A stretch of DNA of 64,000 bases, taken from contig JAEPNN010000001.1 in NCBI GenBank assembly GCA_017643385.1, forward strand, positions 310,001-374,000, written 5' to 3'. The DNA is from Dinoroseobacter sp. GTDB lineage: Bacteria > Pseudomonadota > Alphaproteobacteria > Rhodobacterales > Rhodobacteraceae. The number at the start of each line of letters is the position of its first letter. Within the stretch, counting starts at the first letter, position 1. A program made the position numbers and the translations under genes. A model generated the notes under the pieces. The model worked only from the letters and a program-made list of their open reading frames with translations, had not been told where the DNA came from and did no database searches. Below, in pieces: positions 1-9,008 of this stretch.

Positions 1-1
1 C

Positions 2-1567
2 AACATTGCGCTGAATCGTCAGGCGCAGGCTGTCAAGCTGGGCGTGAAGCAAGGAAATGGTACCCCGCGTGAATTCACAACGATTACCGTGACCGACGGC
101 ATCGCAATGGGGCACGAGGGCATGCGCTCTTCGCTGGCCTCGCGCGAAGCGATTGCAGACACCGTTGAACTTACGATGCGCGGGCATTGCTATGACGCGA
201 TCGTCGGGCTTGCAGGCTGCGACAAATCCTTGCCAGGCATGATGATGGCGATGGTCCGTCTGAACACACCATCTGTCTTCATCTACGGTGGGTCGATTTT
301 GCCAGGCCGACTGGACGGTAAAGACGTAACCGTTCAGGATGTTTTTGAAGCAGTAGGCCAGCATCAGGCAGGCAACTTGTCTGATGAAGCGCTTGCGGTA
401 CTGGAGCGGGTTGCTTGCCCTTCTGCGGGGGCCTGTGGAGGTCAGTTTACTGCCAACACGATGGCCTGCGTGTCAGAGGCAATTGGATTGGCGCTGCCAA
501 ATTCCTCTGGCGCTCCAGCCCCATACGAAAGCCGTGATCAGTACGGCATCGCGTCAGGTCAAGCTGTTATGAAGCTTATCGAAAAGAATATTCGCGCGCG
601 CGATATCGTTACGCGAAAGTCTCTCGAAAACGCAGCGCGCATTGTGGCTTGTACGGGCGGCTCAACAAACGCAGGATTACACTTGCCAGCAATCGCGCAC
701 GAGGCCGGTATCGAATTCGACCTCAAGGACGTATGCGAGATCTTCCGGGATACTCCGTACTTCGTGGATCTGAAGCCAGGCGGGCAATACGTAGCAAAAG
801 ACCTCTACGAGGCGGGCGGAGTTCCGGTTGTGATGAACGAATTGCGAAAGGTCGGATTGATTCATGAAGACTGCATGACCGCCACTGGCCGCACCATGGG
901 CGAGGAACTCGATGAATTGCAGCACGGTGCTGACGGCAAAGTCGTTCATCCTGTCGAAACGCCGATTTCGACAACTGGTGGTGTTGTCGGTCTCGAGGGC
1001 AACCTCGCTCCCGAAGGCGCTATCGTGAAAATTGCGGGCATGACTGAAGATCAGCTGTCCTTCACCGGTCCAGCACGTGTGTTTGAATGCGAAGAAGAAG
1101 CGTTCGAAGCCGTGAAGCGACGCGAATACGAAGAAGGTGAAGTGATCGTCATTCGCAACGAGGGTCCCGCTGGGGGGCCAGGAATGCGTGAGATGCTGGC
1201 AACGACGGCCGCACTTTCAGGTCAGGGCATGGGAAAAAAGGTTGCCTTGATTACTGATGGGCGGTTTTCTGGTGCAACGCGCGGCTTTTGCGTTGGCCAT
1301 GTTGGGCCTGAAGCCGCCCATGGCGGACCAATTGCTTTGATCCAGAACGGGGACGTGATAACCTTGGATGCAACGGCTGGCGCGATCTCGGTCGATCTTA
1401 GCGATGACGAGCTTGCGCAACGAAAAGCCGATTGGGCAGGATCAAGGAAGACGATCTATGCGTCTGGCGCGCTTTGGAAATACGCACAGCTTGTTGGTGG
1501 TGCCAAAAAGGGCGCCGTCACCCATCCTGGTGCGGAAGGTGAGGCCCACATCTACATGGACCTCTAA
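2..1567 (+). CDS. ilvD: Dihydroxy-acid dehydratase, 5' end outside the window
   Basis: IlvD removes water from 2,3-dihydroxy-3-methylbutanoate and -pentanoate to give the 2-oxo acids that become valine, isoleucine and (via the valine branch) leucine; it is a cytosolic Fe-S enzyme. The frame is open to the left edge and reads [15 protein letters not shown], the usual IlvD context just after the first cluster cysteine, so about 55 N-terminal residues are missing. Visible hallmarks are [38 protein letters not shown] and the C-terminal [10 protein letters not shown] and [11 protein letters not shown] segments, including two expected cluster cysteines. An internal GTG at 44 is not the real start. 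The next gene begins 4 nt after the stop, suggesting co-transcription. Assignment is secure. Confidence 0.97.
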   Translation, partial: NIALNRQAQAVKLGVKQGNGTPREFTTITVTDGIAMGHEGMRSSLASREAIADTVELTMRGHCYDAIVGLAGCDKSLPGMMMAMVRLNTPSVFIYGGSILPGRLDGKDVTVQDVFEAVGQHQAGNLSDEALAVLERVACPSAGACGGQFTANTMACVSEAIGLALPNSSGAPAPYESRDQYGIASGQAVMKLIEKNIRARDIVTRKSLENAARIVACTGGSTNAGLHLPAIAHEAGIEFDLKDVCEIFRDTPYFVDLKPGGQYVAKDLYEAGGVPVVMNELRKVGLIHEDCMTATGRTMGEELDELQHGADGKVVHPVETPISTTGGVVGLEGNLAPEGAIVKIAGMTEDQLSFTGPARVFECEEEAFEAVKRREYEEGEVIVIRNEGPAGGPGMREMLATTAALSGQGMGKKVALITDGRFSGATRGFCVGHVGPEAAHGGPIALIQNGDVITLDATAGAISVDLSDDELAQRKADWAGSRKTIYASGALWKYAQLVGGAKKGAVTHPGAEGEAHIYMDL

Positions 1568-1571
1568 CTTC

Positions 1572-2342
1572 ATGCGCGGGGCCGCTTTGGTAGCTTGCGT
1601 GGCTCTGACCGCCTGCGGTGGTGGATTCGGGGGTGGCGGGAGTACCAATGCGTCCCAATCCGGGCTGTCTAATCTCTTTGGAGCACGCCCTTCTTCGGAA
1701 GTAACAGTGACGCAAAATAGGGTTCGGATTGCGGGACCGGAGGGGTATTGTGTCGATCCAACTGGAACGCAAAACAGCCCGGCAACAGGGTTTGTCTTGC
1801 TCGGTAACTGCGCGGCGATCCCAGGATCTTTGCGTAGCCAGCAACCTGCAGACCCTGCGATTCTGACCGCATCTGTGGGTGATAACCCAGGCGATCCTGT
1901 TGCAACCAGACTGGCTGAGATGGATTCGTATCTTAGGTCCGATGAGGGGCGTTCTGCGCTAAGCCGATCTGGTGATGCTGGTACGGTGGTCGTTCTGGAC
2001 AGCTTTGCGCAAAACGACATTCTTTACATTCGTGCCCGCGACACGAGCGTCGCAGATGATCCTGATGTTTCGTCTGATTATTGGCGCGCCATCTTCGACA
2101 CCCGTAATGCGCTTGTGACCTTGTCTGTAATTGGTACCCGATCAAACCCGCTGCCGCCACAAACCGGTTTGCAGACCCTTCAGGGCTTCACGCAGGTGGT
2201 ACGTCAACTCAACGGGGCAGAACCTCCACCTCCGCCGGTGGCTCGGTCTGAAGCTGAACCTGCAAACGCGCCATCAGCGCCTCAGGCCCCAATTTGGGGG
2301 GGGCTAGGTGAGGTGGGCATCTTGCGGCGGTTGTTGGGCTAA
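1572..2342 (+). CDS. Predicted lipoprotein of unknown function
   Basis: I do not recognise a family. The ATG at 1572 gives 256 residues starting with a short lipoprotein signal: hydrophobic stretch, then lipobox L12-T-A-C15, followed by a glycine-rich linker (GGGFGGGGS). The mature part is probably periplasmic and ends in a proline-rich stretch (PPPPPV). A longer in-frame ORF starts inside ilvD, but the lipobox makes 1572 the sensible start. It lies 4 nt after the ilvD stop, so translation is probably coupled. Nothing links it to branched-chain amino acid synthesis beyond position. Confidence 0.8.
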   Translation: MRGAALVACVALTACGGGFGGGGSTNASQSGLSNLFGARPSSEVTVTQNRVRIAGPEGYCVDPTGTQNSPATGFVLLGNCAAIPGSLRSQQPADPAILTASVGDNPGDPVATRLAEMDSYLRSDEGRSALSRSGDAGTVVVLDSFAQNDILYIRARDTSVADDPDVSSDYWRAIFDTRNALVTLSVIGTRSNPLPPQTGLQTLQGFTQVVRQLNGAEPPPPPVARSEAEPANAPSAPQAPIWGGLGEVGILRRLLG

Positions 2343-2377
2343 GCCATGGTCCACGCACTCTAGTTCTTGAGGAATGA

Positions 2378-3157
2378 GTGGTTAAGCTATCCCGTCTCTC
2401 TCGTCGTGATTCTCAGGTTGATCCTGACGCCGCTGTAGCTGTTTGGAGTGGCCTTGTCTCCAAGGCGCCAGACCTGAGCACGGCCGCGCTGCAAGGCCAC
2501 TTAAAGCAGGCTGCTCGTTTGCGAAGCGTCTTGGACCGGTTTGCCCAGATTGCAGAACCGCGTCTGGCAAATGACGTGCTGATCGAGGTGCCGGAAACTC
2601 TTGCGGGCCAGATTGAATGGTCTGGTCGTCCGGCTTTTTGGCTTGGAGAGGCGTCCCCAAGGGCTTTGGTCGCCCCGGAGAGCGGTATCGAGTTAGGCGA
2701 AGGGGTGAAATTGTTTCATGATTGCCCACGTCGTGAGATCGCTTTGCGCCAACACGTCAACCGTGTAGCGCCTTCCCGCGCTGCGTATGGACTTTCACTC
2801 GATGTCATGGGGTTCGAGGGGAGTTATCTGTCTCTTGTTCTTGACCTTCCTTCAGCCGCACTGACCGAACTGGGTCAGTCACATGTCTTGTCGGTAAATT
2901 TTGACTTTCAGGCAGATCGAGATCTTGGAATTTTTGTCCGGCTTAACCTCAAATGTGGGCCGAATACTGTGAATATGTTGCGAGAGGTCCCTCGCGATGG
3001 GTCAGGTCACGCTGTTGAATTTGATTTGGCGTATTTAGATATGGATCCGTCGCGCCTTGAAAGTGGTTGGATCGACGTGATGTTCGAGGCGCCTCAGTAT
3101 CTTGGTCTTGATTTGCGGGATGTGATGCTTTTCCGCAGTCGGAGGGCTGAAGTATGA
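2378..3157 (+). CDS. DUF6478 family protein
   Basis: A 259-residue cytosolic-looking protein without signal peptide. Recognisable conserved segments of the Rhodobacteraceae DUF6478 family are RPAFWLG near residue 87, LFHDCPRREIALRQ near 112, SYLSLVLDLP near 148 and FDLAYLDMDPSRLESGW near 215. Its role is unknown. The start is a GTG preceded closely by GAGGA; an overlapping ATG four bases earlier terminates after three codons. The stop overlaps the next gene's start by 4 nt (3154-3157), so the two are translationally coupled and probably work together. Confidence 0.78.
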   Translation: MVKLSRLSRRDSQVDPDAAVAVWSGLVSKAPDLSTAALQGHLKQAARLRSVLDRFAQIAEPRLANDVLIEVPETLAGQIEWSGRPAFWLGEASPRALVAPESGIELGEGVKLFHDCPRREIALRQHVNRVAPSRAAYGLSLDVMGFEGSYLSLVLDLPSAALTELGQSHVLSVNFDFQADRDLGIFVRLNLKCGPNTVNMLREVPRDGSGHAVEFDLAYLDMDPSRLESGWIDVMFEAPQYLGLDLRDVMLFRSRRAEV

Positions 3158-3534
3158 AACAAGCCGGTGAAGCACGTCTCATTTACGAGGGTTTCAAAGA
3201 CGGTGTCTGGTATGGTCTCCTTTTTGGTGTGGCAAAGGGGAAAAGGACTCCGGAACTCACAGCTTCGCTCGATGGTGTAGACCTTAAGGGCATCTCGATT
3301 GAGCCATATGCGACAATGTCTGCGGCTTGGAAGGTCGTGTTCACATTACCAGCTCAAGTGCTGCAAGACGGAAGCTCTGTTGTCTTGTTTTCATTGAATG
3401 GAAACGAAGTTGGCAATTTTCGAATGCAAGCAGGCCCGTCGAAGAAAAGCGATCTGGGTGAAGAGGTCGCGCAATTGCGCGCAGAACTGGACATGGTCAA
3501 ACGTGTCCTGCGGGCGCATTTACGCAGCAGCTGA
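3154..3534 (+). CDS. Conserved hypothetical protein with C-terminal coiled coil
   Basis: A 126-residue protein with no signal peptide or membrane segment. The first 90 residues look like a small beta-rich domain (FKDGVWYGLLFGVA, WKVVFTLPAQVL). The last 30 residues (EEVAQLRAELDMVKRVLRAHL) form a heptad-like helix suited to oligomerisation. It starts in the ATGA overlap with the DUF6478 gene, so stoichiometric expression is likely. No family name can be given; I infer it is a partner of the upstream protein. Confidence 0.72.
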   Translation: MKQAGEARLIYEGFKDGVWYGLLFGVAKGKRTPELTASLDGVDLKGISIEPYATMSAAWKVVFTLPAQVLQDGSSVVLFSLNGNEVGNFRMQAGPSKKSDLGEEVAQLRAELDMVKRVLRAHLRSS

Positions 3535-3622
3535 TATTTTTCATTGAAGATGACGCCGCGTTGCGGGTGACAGCCAAGCTTGAGATGGCCATTTTTTGCG
3601 CAACCCTAAAAAGGACCGCACA

Positions 3623-5650
3623 ATGTCTGAATACCAGCACCTTCTTGCACCGCTTGATTTGGGGCATGTTACTCTTCCAAACCGAGTGCTCATGGGATCC
3701 ATGCATACCGGCCTCGAAGAGACCGGAGATTGGTCGCGCGTTGCACGCTTTTATTCGGATCGCGCAGCTGGCGGGGCGGCCTTAATTGTAACGGGTGGCA
3801 TGGCTCCCAACAAAGAAGGTGGCGTGTTCCCGGGCGCCGCGGGGCTTTTCAGTGATCAGGACATCGCAAACCATACGCGCGTCACCAAGGCCGTACATGA
3901 GGCGGGGGGACGGATTGCGATGCAAATCCTACATGCCGGCCGGTATGCCTATGGTCCCGAATGCGTCGCACCTTCTGCCGTAAAATCCCCGATCTCGCCA
4001 TTTGCACCGAAAGAACTGGATGAAGCGGGAATCGAGAAACAGATTGCAGACATCGCAACGGCCGCAGAGAGGGCCCGCAAAGCTGGCTATGACGGTGTCG
4101 AGATCATGGGCAGCGAAGGCTATTTCCTGAACCAGTTTCTTGTCACTCACACCAACAAGCGCGAAGACCGCTGGGGTGGTTCCTATGAGAACCGGATGCG
4201 CCTTCCCATTGAGGTCGTTAAACGCGCACGCGCTGCGGTCGGAGATGATTTTATTATCATCTACCGGCTCTCGATGATCGACCTCGTTCCAAACGGATCG
4301 ACCTGGGAAGAAGTCGTGATGCTCGCAAAGGAAATCGAGAAAGCCGGGGCAAGCATTATCAACACCGGTATTGGTTGGCATGAAGCACGCATTCCGACCA
4401 TTGCAACAAGTGTGCCACGCAAAGGCTGGGCTTGGGTGACGCAAAAGCTGATGGGTGAAGTATCGATTCCTATTATTACATCTAATCGAATCAATACCCC
4501 CGAGGTTGGAGAAGAGATTGTCAGCGAAGGCGTCGCTGATATGGTTTCCATGGCGCGTCCTTTCTTGGCGGATGCAGATTTTGTGAAAAAGGCAGCCACT
4601 GGCAGAGCGCGCGAAATCGCGCCGTGCATTGCCTGTAATCAGGCGTGTCTCGATCACACCTTCGGGGGCAAACTGACCTCGTGTCTGGTCAATCCACGTG
4701 CGTGTCATGAAATCGAACTAGAAATCGAGCAGGCGAATGCGCCAAAATCAGTTGCCGTTGTTGGGGCTGGTCCTGCTGGGCTTTCAACGGCGATCACAGC
4801 CGCCGAGCGAGGCCATCGCGTCACCCTTTTTGATAAGGCGAATGAGATCGGTGGTCAGCTGAACATGGCCAAGCAGATTCCCGGTAAGGAGGAATTCGTG
4901 GGTCTCGTGGATTGGTACAAGCATATGGTCCATACCAAGGATGTGGAGCTGCGATTGGGTACCGAAGTTTCGGCAGATGATCTGGTTGGGTTCGACGAAG
5001 TCATCATCGCCACTGGCGTTCTGCCCCGCGATCCTGAAATTCCCGGTCAGGACGGGTCAAACGTCGTCTCCTATATTGATGTCCTGCGCAACAAAGCAGA
5101 GGTGGGCCAAAGCGTTGCGATCATTGGTGCCGGCGGCATCGGTTTTGATGTGGCCGAATATCTGGCGCATCACGGCGTCAGTCCAACAGAAGACCTCGCG
5201 CTTTGGAAGAAAGAGTGGGGGGTGAGCGACCCCGAAGCAGACCGCGGCGGCCTCTCGCCAGCAGGCCCGATGCCCGAAGCACCTGCGCGCGAGATCACTT
5301 TGCTTCAACGTAAGTCAGAGAAACTTGGACGCCGGCTGGGCAAAACAACTGGCTGGATCCATCGGGCAAGCCTTCAGATGAAGTCCGTGGAGATGATGGG
5401 TGGTGTTAACTACGAGAGTATCGACGATCGTGGACTCATGGTCAGTTTCGGTGAGGCACGCGAGACCCCGACCTTGATAGAGGTAGATACTGTTGTGTTG
5501 TGTGCGGGACAGGTCCCGCTGCGCAGTTTGGCAGACGATTTAGGCGACCTTGGTGTGAAGGCGCATGTCATCGGCGGGGCCGATGTCGCGTCGGAACTGG
5601 ACGCGAAGCGCGCGATTGATCAAGGCACGCGGCTGGCAGCTGCACTGTAG
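3623..5650 (+). CDS. fadH: NADPH-dependent 2,4-dienoyl-CoA reductase
   Basis: Reduces 2,4-dienoyl-CoA with NADPH during beta-oxidation of unsaturated fatty acids. At 675 residues it is close in length to E. coli FadH (672). Order: an N-terminal Old Yellow Enzyme barrel with FMN (APLDLGHVTLPNRVLMGSMH), proton donors Tyr at about 167 (MGSEGYFLNQF) and His at about 253 (GIGWHEARIP), a 4Fe-4S cluster motif CIACNQACL at about 335, an FAD dinucleotide fold (VVGAGPAGLSTA) near 378, and an NADPH fold (IIGAGGIGFDVAEY) near 499. The ATG at 3623 has an AGGA ribosome site and matches the family N-terminus, so the upstream in-frame start is rejected. A LysR regulator gene follows on the same strand. Confidence 0.95.
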   Translation: MSEYQHLLAPLDLGHVTLPNRVLMGSMHTGLEETGDWSRVARFYSDRAAGGAALIVTGGMAPNKEGGVFPGAAGLFSDQDIANHTRVTKAVHEAGGRIAMQILHAGRYAYGPECVAPSAVKSPISPFAPKELDEAGIEKQIADIATAAERARKAGYDGVEIMGSEGYFLNQFLVTHTNKREDRWGGSYENRMRLPIEVVKRARAAVGDDFIIIYRLSMIDLVPNGSTWEEVVMLAKEIEKAGASIINTGIGWHEARIPTIATSVPRKGWAWVTQKLMGEVSIPIITSNRINTPEVGEEIVSEGVADMVSMARPFLADADFVKKAATGRAREIAPCIACNQACLDHTFGGKLTSCLVNPRACHEIELEIEQANAPKSVAVVGAGPAGLSTAITAAERGHRVTLFDKANEIGGQLNMAKQIPGKEEFVGLVDWYKHMVHTKDVELRLGTEVSADDLVGFDEVIIATGVLPRDPEIPGQDGSNVVSYIDVLRNKAEVGQSVAIIGAGGIGFDVAEYLAHHGVSPTEDLALWKKEWGVSDPEADRGGLSPAGPMPEAPAREITLLQRKSEKLGRRLGKTTGWIHRASLQMKSVEMMGGVNYESIDDRGLMVSFGEARETPTLIEVDTVVLCAGQVPLRSLADDLGDLGVKAHVIGGADVASELDAKRAIDQGTRLAAAL

Positions 5651-5751
5651 ATCAAGCGCAAACTGGCCGTTTCAGAACTCGGCACGATCAGCGAATTACC
5701 CCGGCATTGTCCGGTTCAAGGCATAGTTCTGCCCGATTTGGCCGCAATACA

Positions 5752-5770
5752 TGTTTCCAACGAAGAAACA
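5752..5770 (+). promoter_or_regulatory. Candidate LysR-type operator (T-N11-A box)
   Basis: Perfect 6-bp inverted repeat TGTTTC-N7-GAAACA, containing TTC-N7-GAA, which is the T-N11-A pattern favoured by LysR regulators. It sits 17 bp before the ATG of the downstream LysR gene, which suggests autoregulation. Binding is inferred. Confidence 0.45.
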
Positions 5771-5787
5771 CGTAGTGAGGTTAAGTG

Positions 5788-6693
5788 ATGGATAGACTGA
5801 CGGAAATGGAAGCCTTTGCGACCGTCGTCGATCAAGGTGGTTTCACCGATGCAGCCAAGAAAATGGGTATCTCCAAGTCGGCTGTGTCCAAGCATGTGTC
5901 GTCGCTAGAGGCGCGTTTGGGGGCTCGCCTGCTGAACCGGACCACACGCCGCGTTTCTCCAACTGAAATCGGCCTTGCCTATTATGATCGTGCGCGCCGT
6001 GTCTTGAATGACGCTGGCGAAGCAGATGCGCTGGTAAGCTCAATGCAGAGCGCGCCATCCGGATTACTTCGTATCTCGGTTGCAACCGACTTTGGCGTTA
6101 ATCACTTGTCTCCGATCCTCGGTGAATTCCTGCACCAGTATCAGGACATCACCGTGAATATGGTTCTGAATAATCGTTATGTTGAGCTGATTTCTGAGGG
6201 CTTCGACATGGCTGTGCGGATAGGCGAGCTGGAAGACAGCACGCTACGGGCCCGCCGTCTGACCGAAACCTCCAAACGGATGGTCGCGGCCCCCTCCTAT
6301 TTTGAGAAGTATGGGCGTCCTGAGAAAATTGACGACCTGAACGAACATAAGCTTCTTCATTATTCCAATGCCGCTGCGGCGAATGTCTGGAAGATCACCG
6401 CGCCATCGGGTGAAAAGCGTCAGGTGCGCACATCCGGTTGGTTGACCGTGAATGATGGTCAGTCTTTGCTGAATGCCGCCGTCTCAGGTCTCGGGATCGC
6501 CTATCTTCCAAGTTTTCTTTACGACGATGCGATGAAAGCTGGACTAGTGGAAGAAGCGCTTCCCGATCTGCCAGTTGAAAAACAGGGTATCTATGCCGTT
6601 TACCCACCAGGCCGCTTTACGCAGCCAAAAGTGCGCGCGTTCATTGACTTCCTTGTCCGCGAGTTCGCCGACAAGGGCCCAGACAAGTGGTAG
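5788..6693 (+). CDS. LysR family transcriptional regulator
   Basis: A 301-residue DNA-binding regulator. The N-terminal winged helix-turn-helix is clear (FTDAAKKMGISKSAVSKHV, residues about 20-38, then LLNRTTRRVSPTE). A periplasmic-binding-protein-like effector domain follows from about residue 90 (LLRISVATDFGVNHLSPIL; VRIGELEDSTLRARRL), of the CrgA/DsdC-like type common in proteobacteria. The ATG at 5788, 7 nt after GTGAGG, is preferred over the overlapping GTG at 5785. A T-N11-A dyad lies just upstream. Its target may be itself or fadH; no divergent partner is present and the ligand is unknown. Confidence 0.88.
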   Translation: MDRLTEMEAFATVVDQGGFTDAAKKMGISKSAVSKHVSSLEARLGARLLNRTTRRVSPTEIGLAYYDRARRVLNDAGEADALVSSMQSAPSGLLRISVATDFGVNHLSPILGEFLHQYQDITVNMVLNNRYVELISEGFDMAVRIGELEDSTLRARRLTETSKRMVAAPSYFEKYGRPEKIDDLNEHKLLHYSNAAAANVWKITAPSGEKRQVRTSGWLTVNDGQSLLNAAVSGLGIAYLPSFLYDDAMKAGLVEEALPDLPVEKQGIYAVYPPGRFTQPKVRAFIDFLVREFADKGPDKW

Positions 6694-6788
6694 CCGACCC
6701 ACAAAAGAAATTAACCAGTGGTGTAGCGTAACTGTGCCTAACTTAGGGTCGGTGTAGGGTTGTGTGCCCCAACCGGCCCCTTTTCGGG

Positions 6789-7724
6789 TTATTGAAGAGG
6801 GGCTGTTAAAACCACTTCGACACGACGGTTGATTGTGCGACCGTCTTCTGTCGTGTTCGTAGCCCGGGGAGCCAGATATCCAACGCCTTGCGCATCTATT
6901 CGGCTTGGTTGGACGTCATATTGATCAATCAATCGCTGGCGCACTGCGTTCGCGCGTCGCTCTGAAAGATCGATATTTGCCTCAAGTGATCCGACGGCGT
7001 CCGTATGCCCTACGAGAACTACGGATGCGTTGGGAGTCGCTGCCAAGAACTCAGCCAGATTCTGAAGGGAGGCAAAGGCTGTTTCGTCTAGGGTGTCTGC
7101 ACCTGAGCCAAAGACAAGATCGTCGAGAACCGTCGCCCCCAGAGTGGTAAGTTTTTCGCCAAAGTCAGTGACTGGCGCGAGCGAGCCAGTAGTATCCGGT
7201 GGATCTGTCTCGATTGGGATGTTCAGAGCGTTTTCGGTAGTTGTTGAGACCTCGATGAGTTGTACGTATCCGGTCGTTCCGCCTTTGCTGACCATTAAGG
7301 TCGCATAGGTGTCGCCAGTTGATGAGCGAAAGGTGGCAAAGAAATAGTTTCCCAAGTCCACATACATTGCAGGCGCTTCGATGACTTCAACCGCAAAACG
7401 GAAGTCAAAGCCACCGCATTCGCGGTCCTTACAATCGAAAATAGGCTCACCATAGGTTTCTGAGATTTGGTCACGCAGGCCTTCAAACAACTGTAACGCT
7501 GTCAGGTCTGTTTGTGGAATCTGCCAAACCCTGCGACCAACTTCGCCGCGTTCAGTTGATAGTGGAAACTGACCGTCTTTCACTGGCCCAAGCGGGATGG
7601 CGTGAAGATCCAATTCGCTGTTCTGTTCGGCAACCAGTGTTGCATTGCGCGGTAATTCAAGTGCTGAGGCCCAGCCTGCATTAAGCAGACCGAGGATCAG
7701 GACAAGACGCGCGCCTCTTATCAT
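6789..7724 (-). CDS. OmpA-family periplasmic protein
   Basis: A 311-residue exported protein: signal peptide of about 21 residues (LVLILGLLNAGWASA), an N-terminal domain of unknown fold with two cysteines likely to form a disulfide (DCKDREC), and a C-terminal OmpA/MotB peptidoglycan-binding domain (LVGHTDAVGSLEANIDLS, then ERRANAVRQRL and GYLAPRATN). There is no beta-barrel, so it is probably a soluble or peripheral peptidoglycan-binding protein. Its start overlaps the AhpD-like gene by 4 nt (7721-7724). It is the last gene of a four-gene minus-strand operon. Confidence 0.85.
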   Translation of the reverse strand: MIRGARLVLILGLLNAGWASALELPRNATLVAEQNSELDLHAIPLGPVKDGQFPLSTERGEVGRRVWQIPQTDLTALQLFEGLRDQISETYGEPIFDCKDRECGGFDFRFAVEVIEAPAMYVDLGNYFFATFRSSTGDTYATLMVSKGGTTGYVQLIEVSTTTENALNIPIETDPPDTTGSLAPVTDFGEKLTTLGATVLDDLVFGSGADTLDETAFASLQNLAEFLAATPNASVVLVGHTDAVGSLEANIDLSERRANAVRQRLIDQYDVQPSRIDAQGVGYLAPRATNTTEDGRTINRRVEVVLTAPLQ

Positions 7725-8296
7725 CTGCCGGCGCTATGGTATTCGGGATTGGGGTTCATACCGATTGCTGACGCGACACGGTTGGACATGCTGTAAAAGC
7801 CAACAACTGAAGCGATGTCGAAGATGTCGGCATCTGTGAAACCATGCGCGCGGAGTGCTTCGCGGTCTTCTTCTGCAGTATCTGCGCTGGCCTTCGTCAC
7901 TTTGGCTGCAAAATCTAGCATTGCCCGCACCCGGGGCTCTAGCGGTGCGACTTTGTAATTCATAACCATGGCCTCTCCCAACGCGGGATCACCGGACAGA
8001 GTGCGAACTGCCGCCCCGTGCGCCACTTGGCAGTACCAGCAACGGTTGATGGAACTTACAACAACCGCAATCATTTCGCGTTCCAGCTTGCTTAGACCTG
8101 ACGGTCCCAACATCAAGTCGTTATACATCGCAGTGAAAGCATTCAGCTTTTCGATATTGAATGCATAGGCCTTCAGTACGTTCGGAATCAGTCCTAGTTT
8201 CTCGGCACACAGGTCAAAATAGGCCTGTGTTTCAGCGGGAAGCGGATCCGCGGGAGACAGGTCGAGGGCGGTTACGGGGGGCTCTTGAGCGCTCAA
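7721..8296 (-). CDS. Peroxidase-related enzyme, AhpD/carboxymuconolactone decarboxylase fold
   Basis: A 191-residue all-alpha protein of the AhpD-like superfamily. The redox motif is CWYCQVAHG (CxxC followed by histidine, about residues 86-92), used by such proteins for thiol-dependent reduction of hydroperoxides. The N-terminal half (YFDLCAEKLGLIPNVLKA) and the C-terminal FYSMSNRVASA match the uncharacterised peroxidase-related subfamily. The physiological substrate is unknown. It overlaps the OmpA-type gene downstream and follows the GNAT gene by 7 nt. Confidence 0.85.
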   Translation of the reverse strand: MSAQEPPVTALDLSPADPLPAETQAYFDLCAEKLGLIPNVLKAYAFNIEKLNAFTAMYNDLMLGPSGLSKLEREMIAVVVSSINRCWYCQVAHGAAVRTLSGDPALGEAMVMNYKVAPLEPRVRAMLDFAAKVTKASADTAEEDREALRAHGFTDADIFDIASVVGFYSMSNRVASAIGMNPNPEYHSAGR

Positions 8297-8303
8297 TGTG
8301 CAC

Positions 8304-9008
8304 CTATTCTCTGTGTTTCAAACGGTAGTGGTACTGTCCCACAGGCCGCATCCCGAGGGAAGTAAAGAGCGCGTTTGCTGGCACATTGTCCTTCAACGTG
8401 AGTGTCGCAATTTGTGTGGCACCCTCCGATGCTGCCCATTGGGCTGCGCAGCGCATTAAGTTTCGACCTGCAGAGTTGCGGCGATATTCAGCCGAGATTT
8501 CTAAGGCATGAACCATCGCTGTGTCTTCATGAATCGCCACGAATGCTGCGCCGGATGGTGCGTTGCCTGTTCGGGCAAGGAGTGCCCTCTTGGGGCCCTG
8601 TACCCTTGCCATGACAGCGCGGCGTGAAGCATTGACGCCTGCTGCCTCCCAAACTTCTGTTTGCATGGCCAGCGGCGGCCAGGTTGAGAACGCGCTCACT
8701 GGTGGCGGTCCGTCCTCAGCAACCCTCTGAATGTTTGCAAGGTAGATACTTACAGGGTCAATGACGTCAAACCCGCGATCATCCAAAAGGCGATCAAGCC
8801 GTTTCTGTCCGTCCGCTATCTGAAACAGAGGATCCATCGACACGCCGATCCGTTCGATTGCAAGATCCAATATCGCCTCGGAAGTGTTATCTTGAGCAGT
8901 TGCCGCAGAAACGCGTTTTCCGCCACCTTGCCCGTCGCGCAGCGTGACACCGTCGCAATTTTCAGTCGCAAATGGGGGCCACGTTGCTTCGATAACGTCA
9001 AAAAACAT
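8304..9008 (-). CDS. GNAT family N-acetyltransferase
   Basis: A 234-residue protein whose C-terminal half is a GNAT fold: IHEDTAMVHALEISAEYRRN leads into the acetyl-CoA loop around SAGRNLMRCAAQWA, and the domain ends in ANALFTSLGMRPVGQYHYR. The N-terminal 100 residues contain a second, degenerate acyltransferase-like region, so it may be a tandem GNAT. The acceptor is unknown. It shares one base with the stop of the CinA-type gene upstream (9008), implying tight translational coupling. Confidence 0.8.
   Translation of the reverse strand: MFFDVIEATWPPFATENCDGVTLRDGQGGGKRVSAATAQDNTSEAILDLAIERIGVSMDPLFQIADGQKRLDRLLDDRGFDVIDPVSIYLANIQRVAEDGPPPVSAFSTWPPLAMQTEVWEAAGVNASRRAVMARVQGPKRALLARTGNAPSGAAFVAIHEDTAMVHALEISAEYRRNSAGRNLMRCAAQWAASEGATQIATLTLKDNVPANALFTSLGMRPVGQYHYRLKHRE

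Noticed and set aside
3929-4708. 259-codon minus-strand ORF opposite fadH
   Set aside because: Shadow frame of fadH; composition unlike a protein and no conserved motif.
6694-6788. Terminator between the LysR gene and the OmpA-type gene
   Set aside because: A weak GGTTG/CAACC hairpin exists but has no T tract on either strand.
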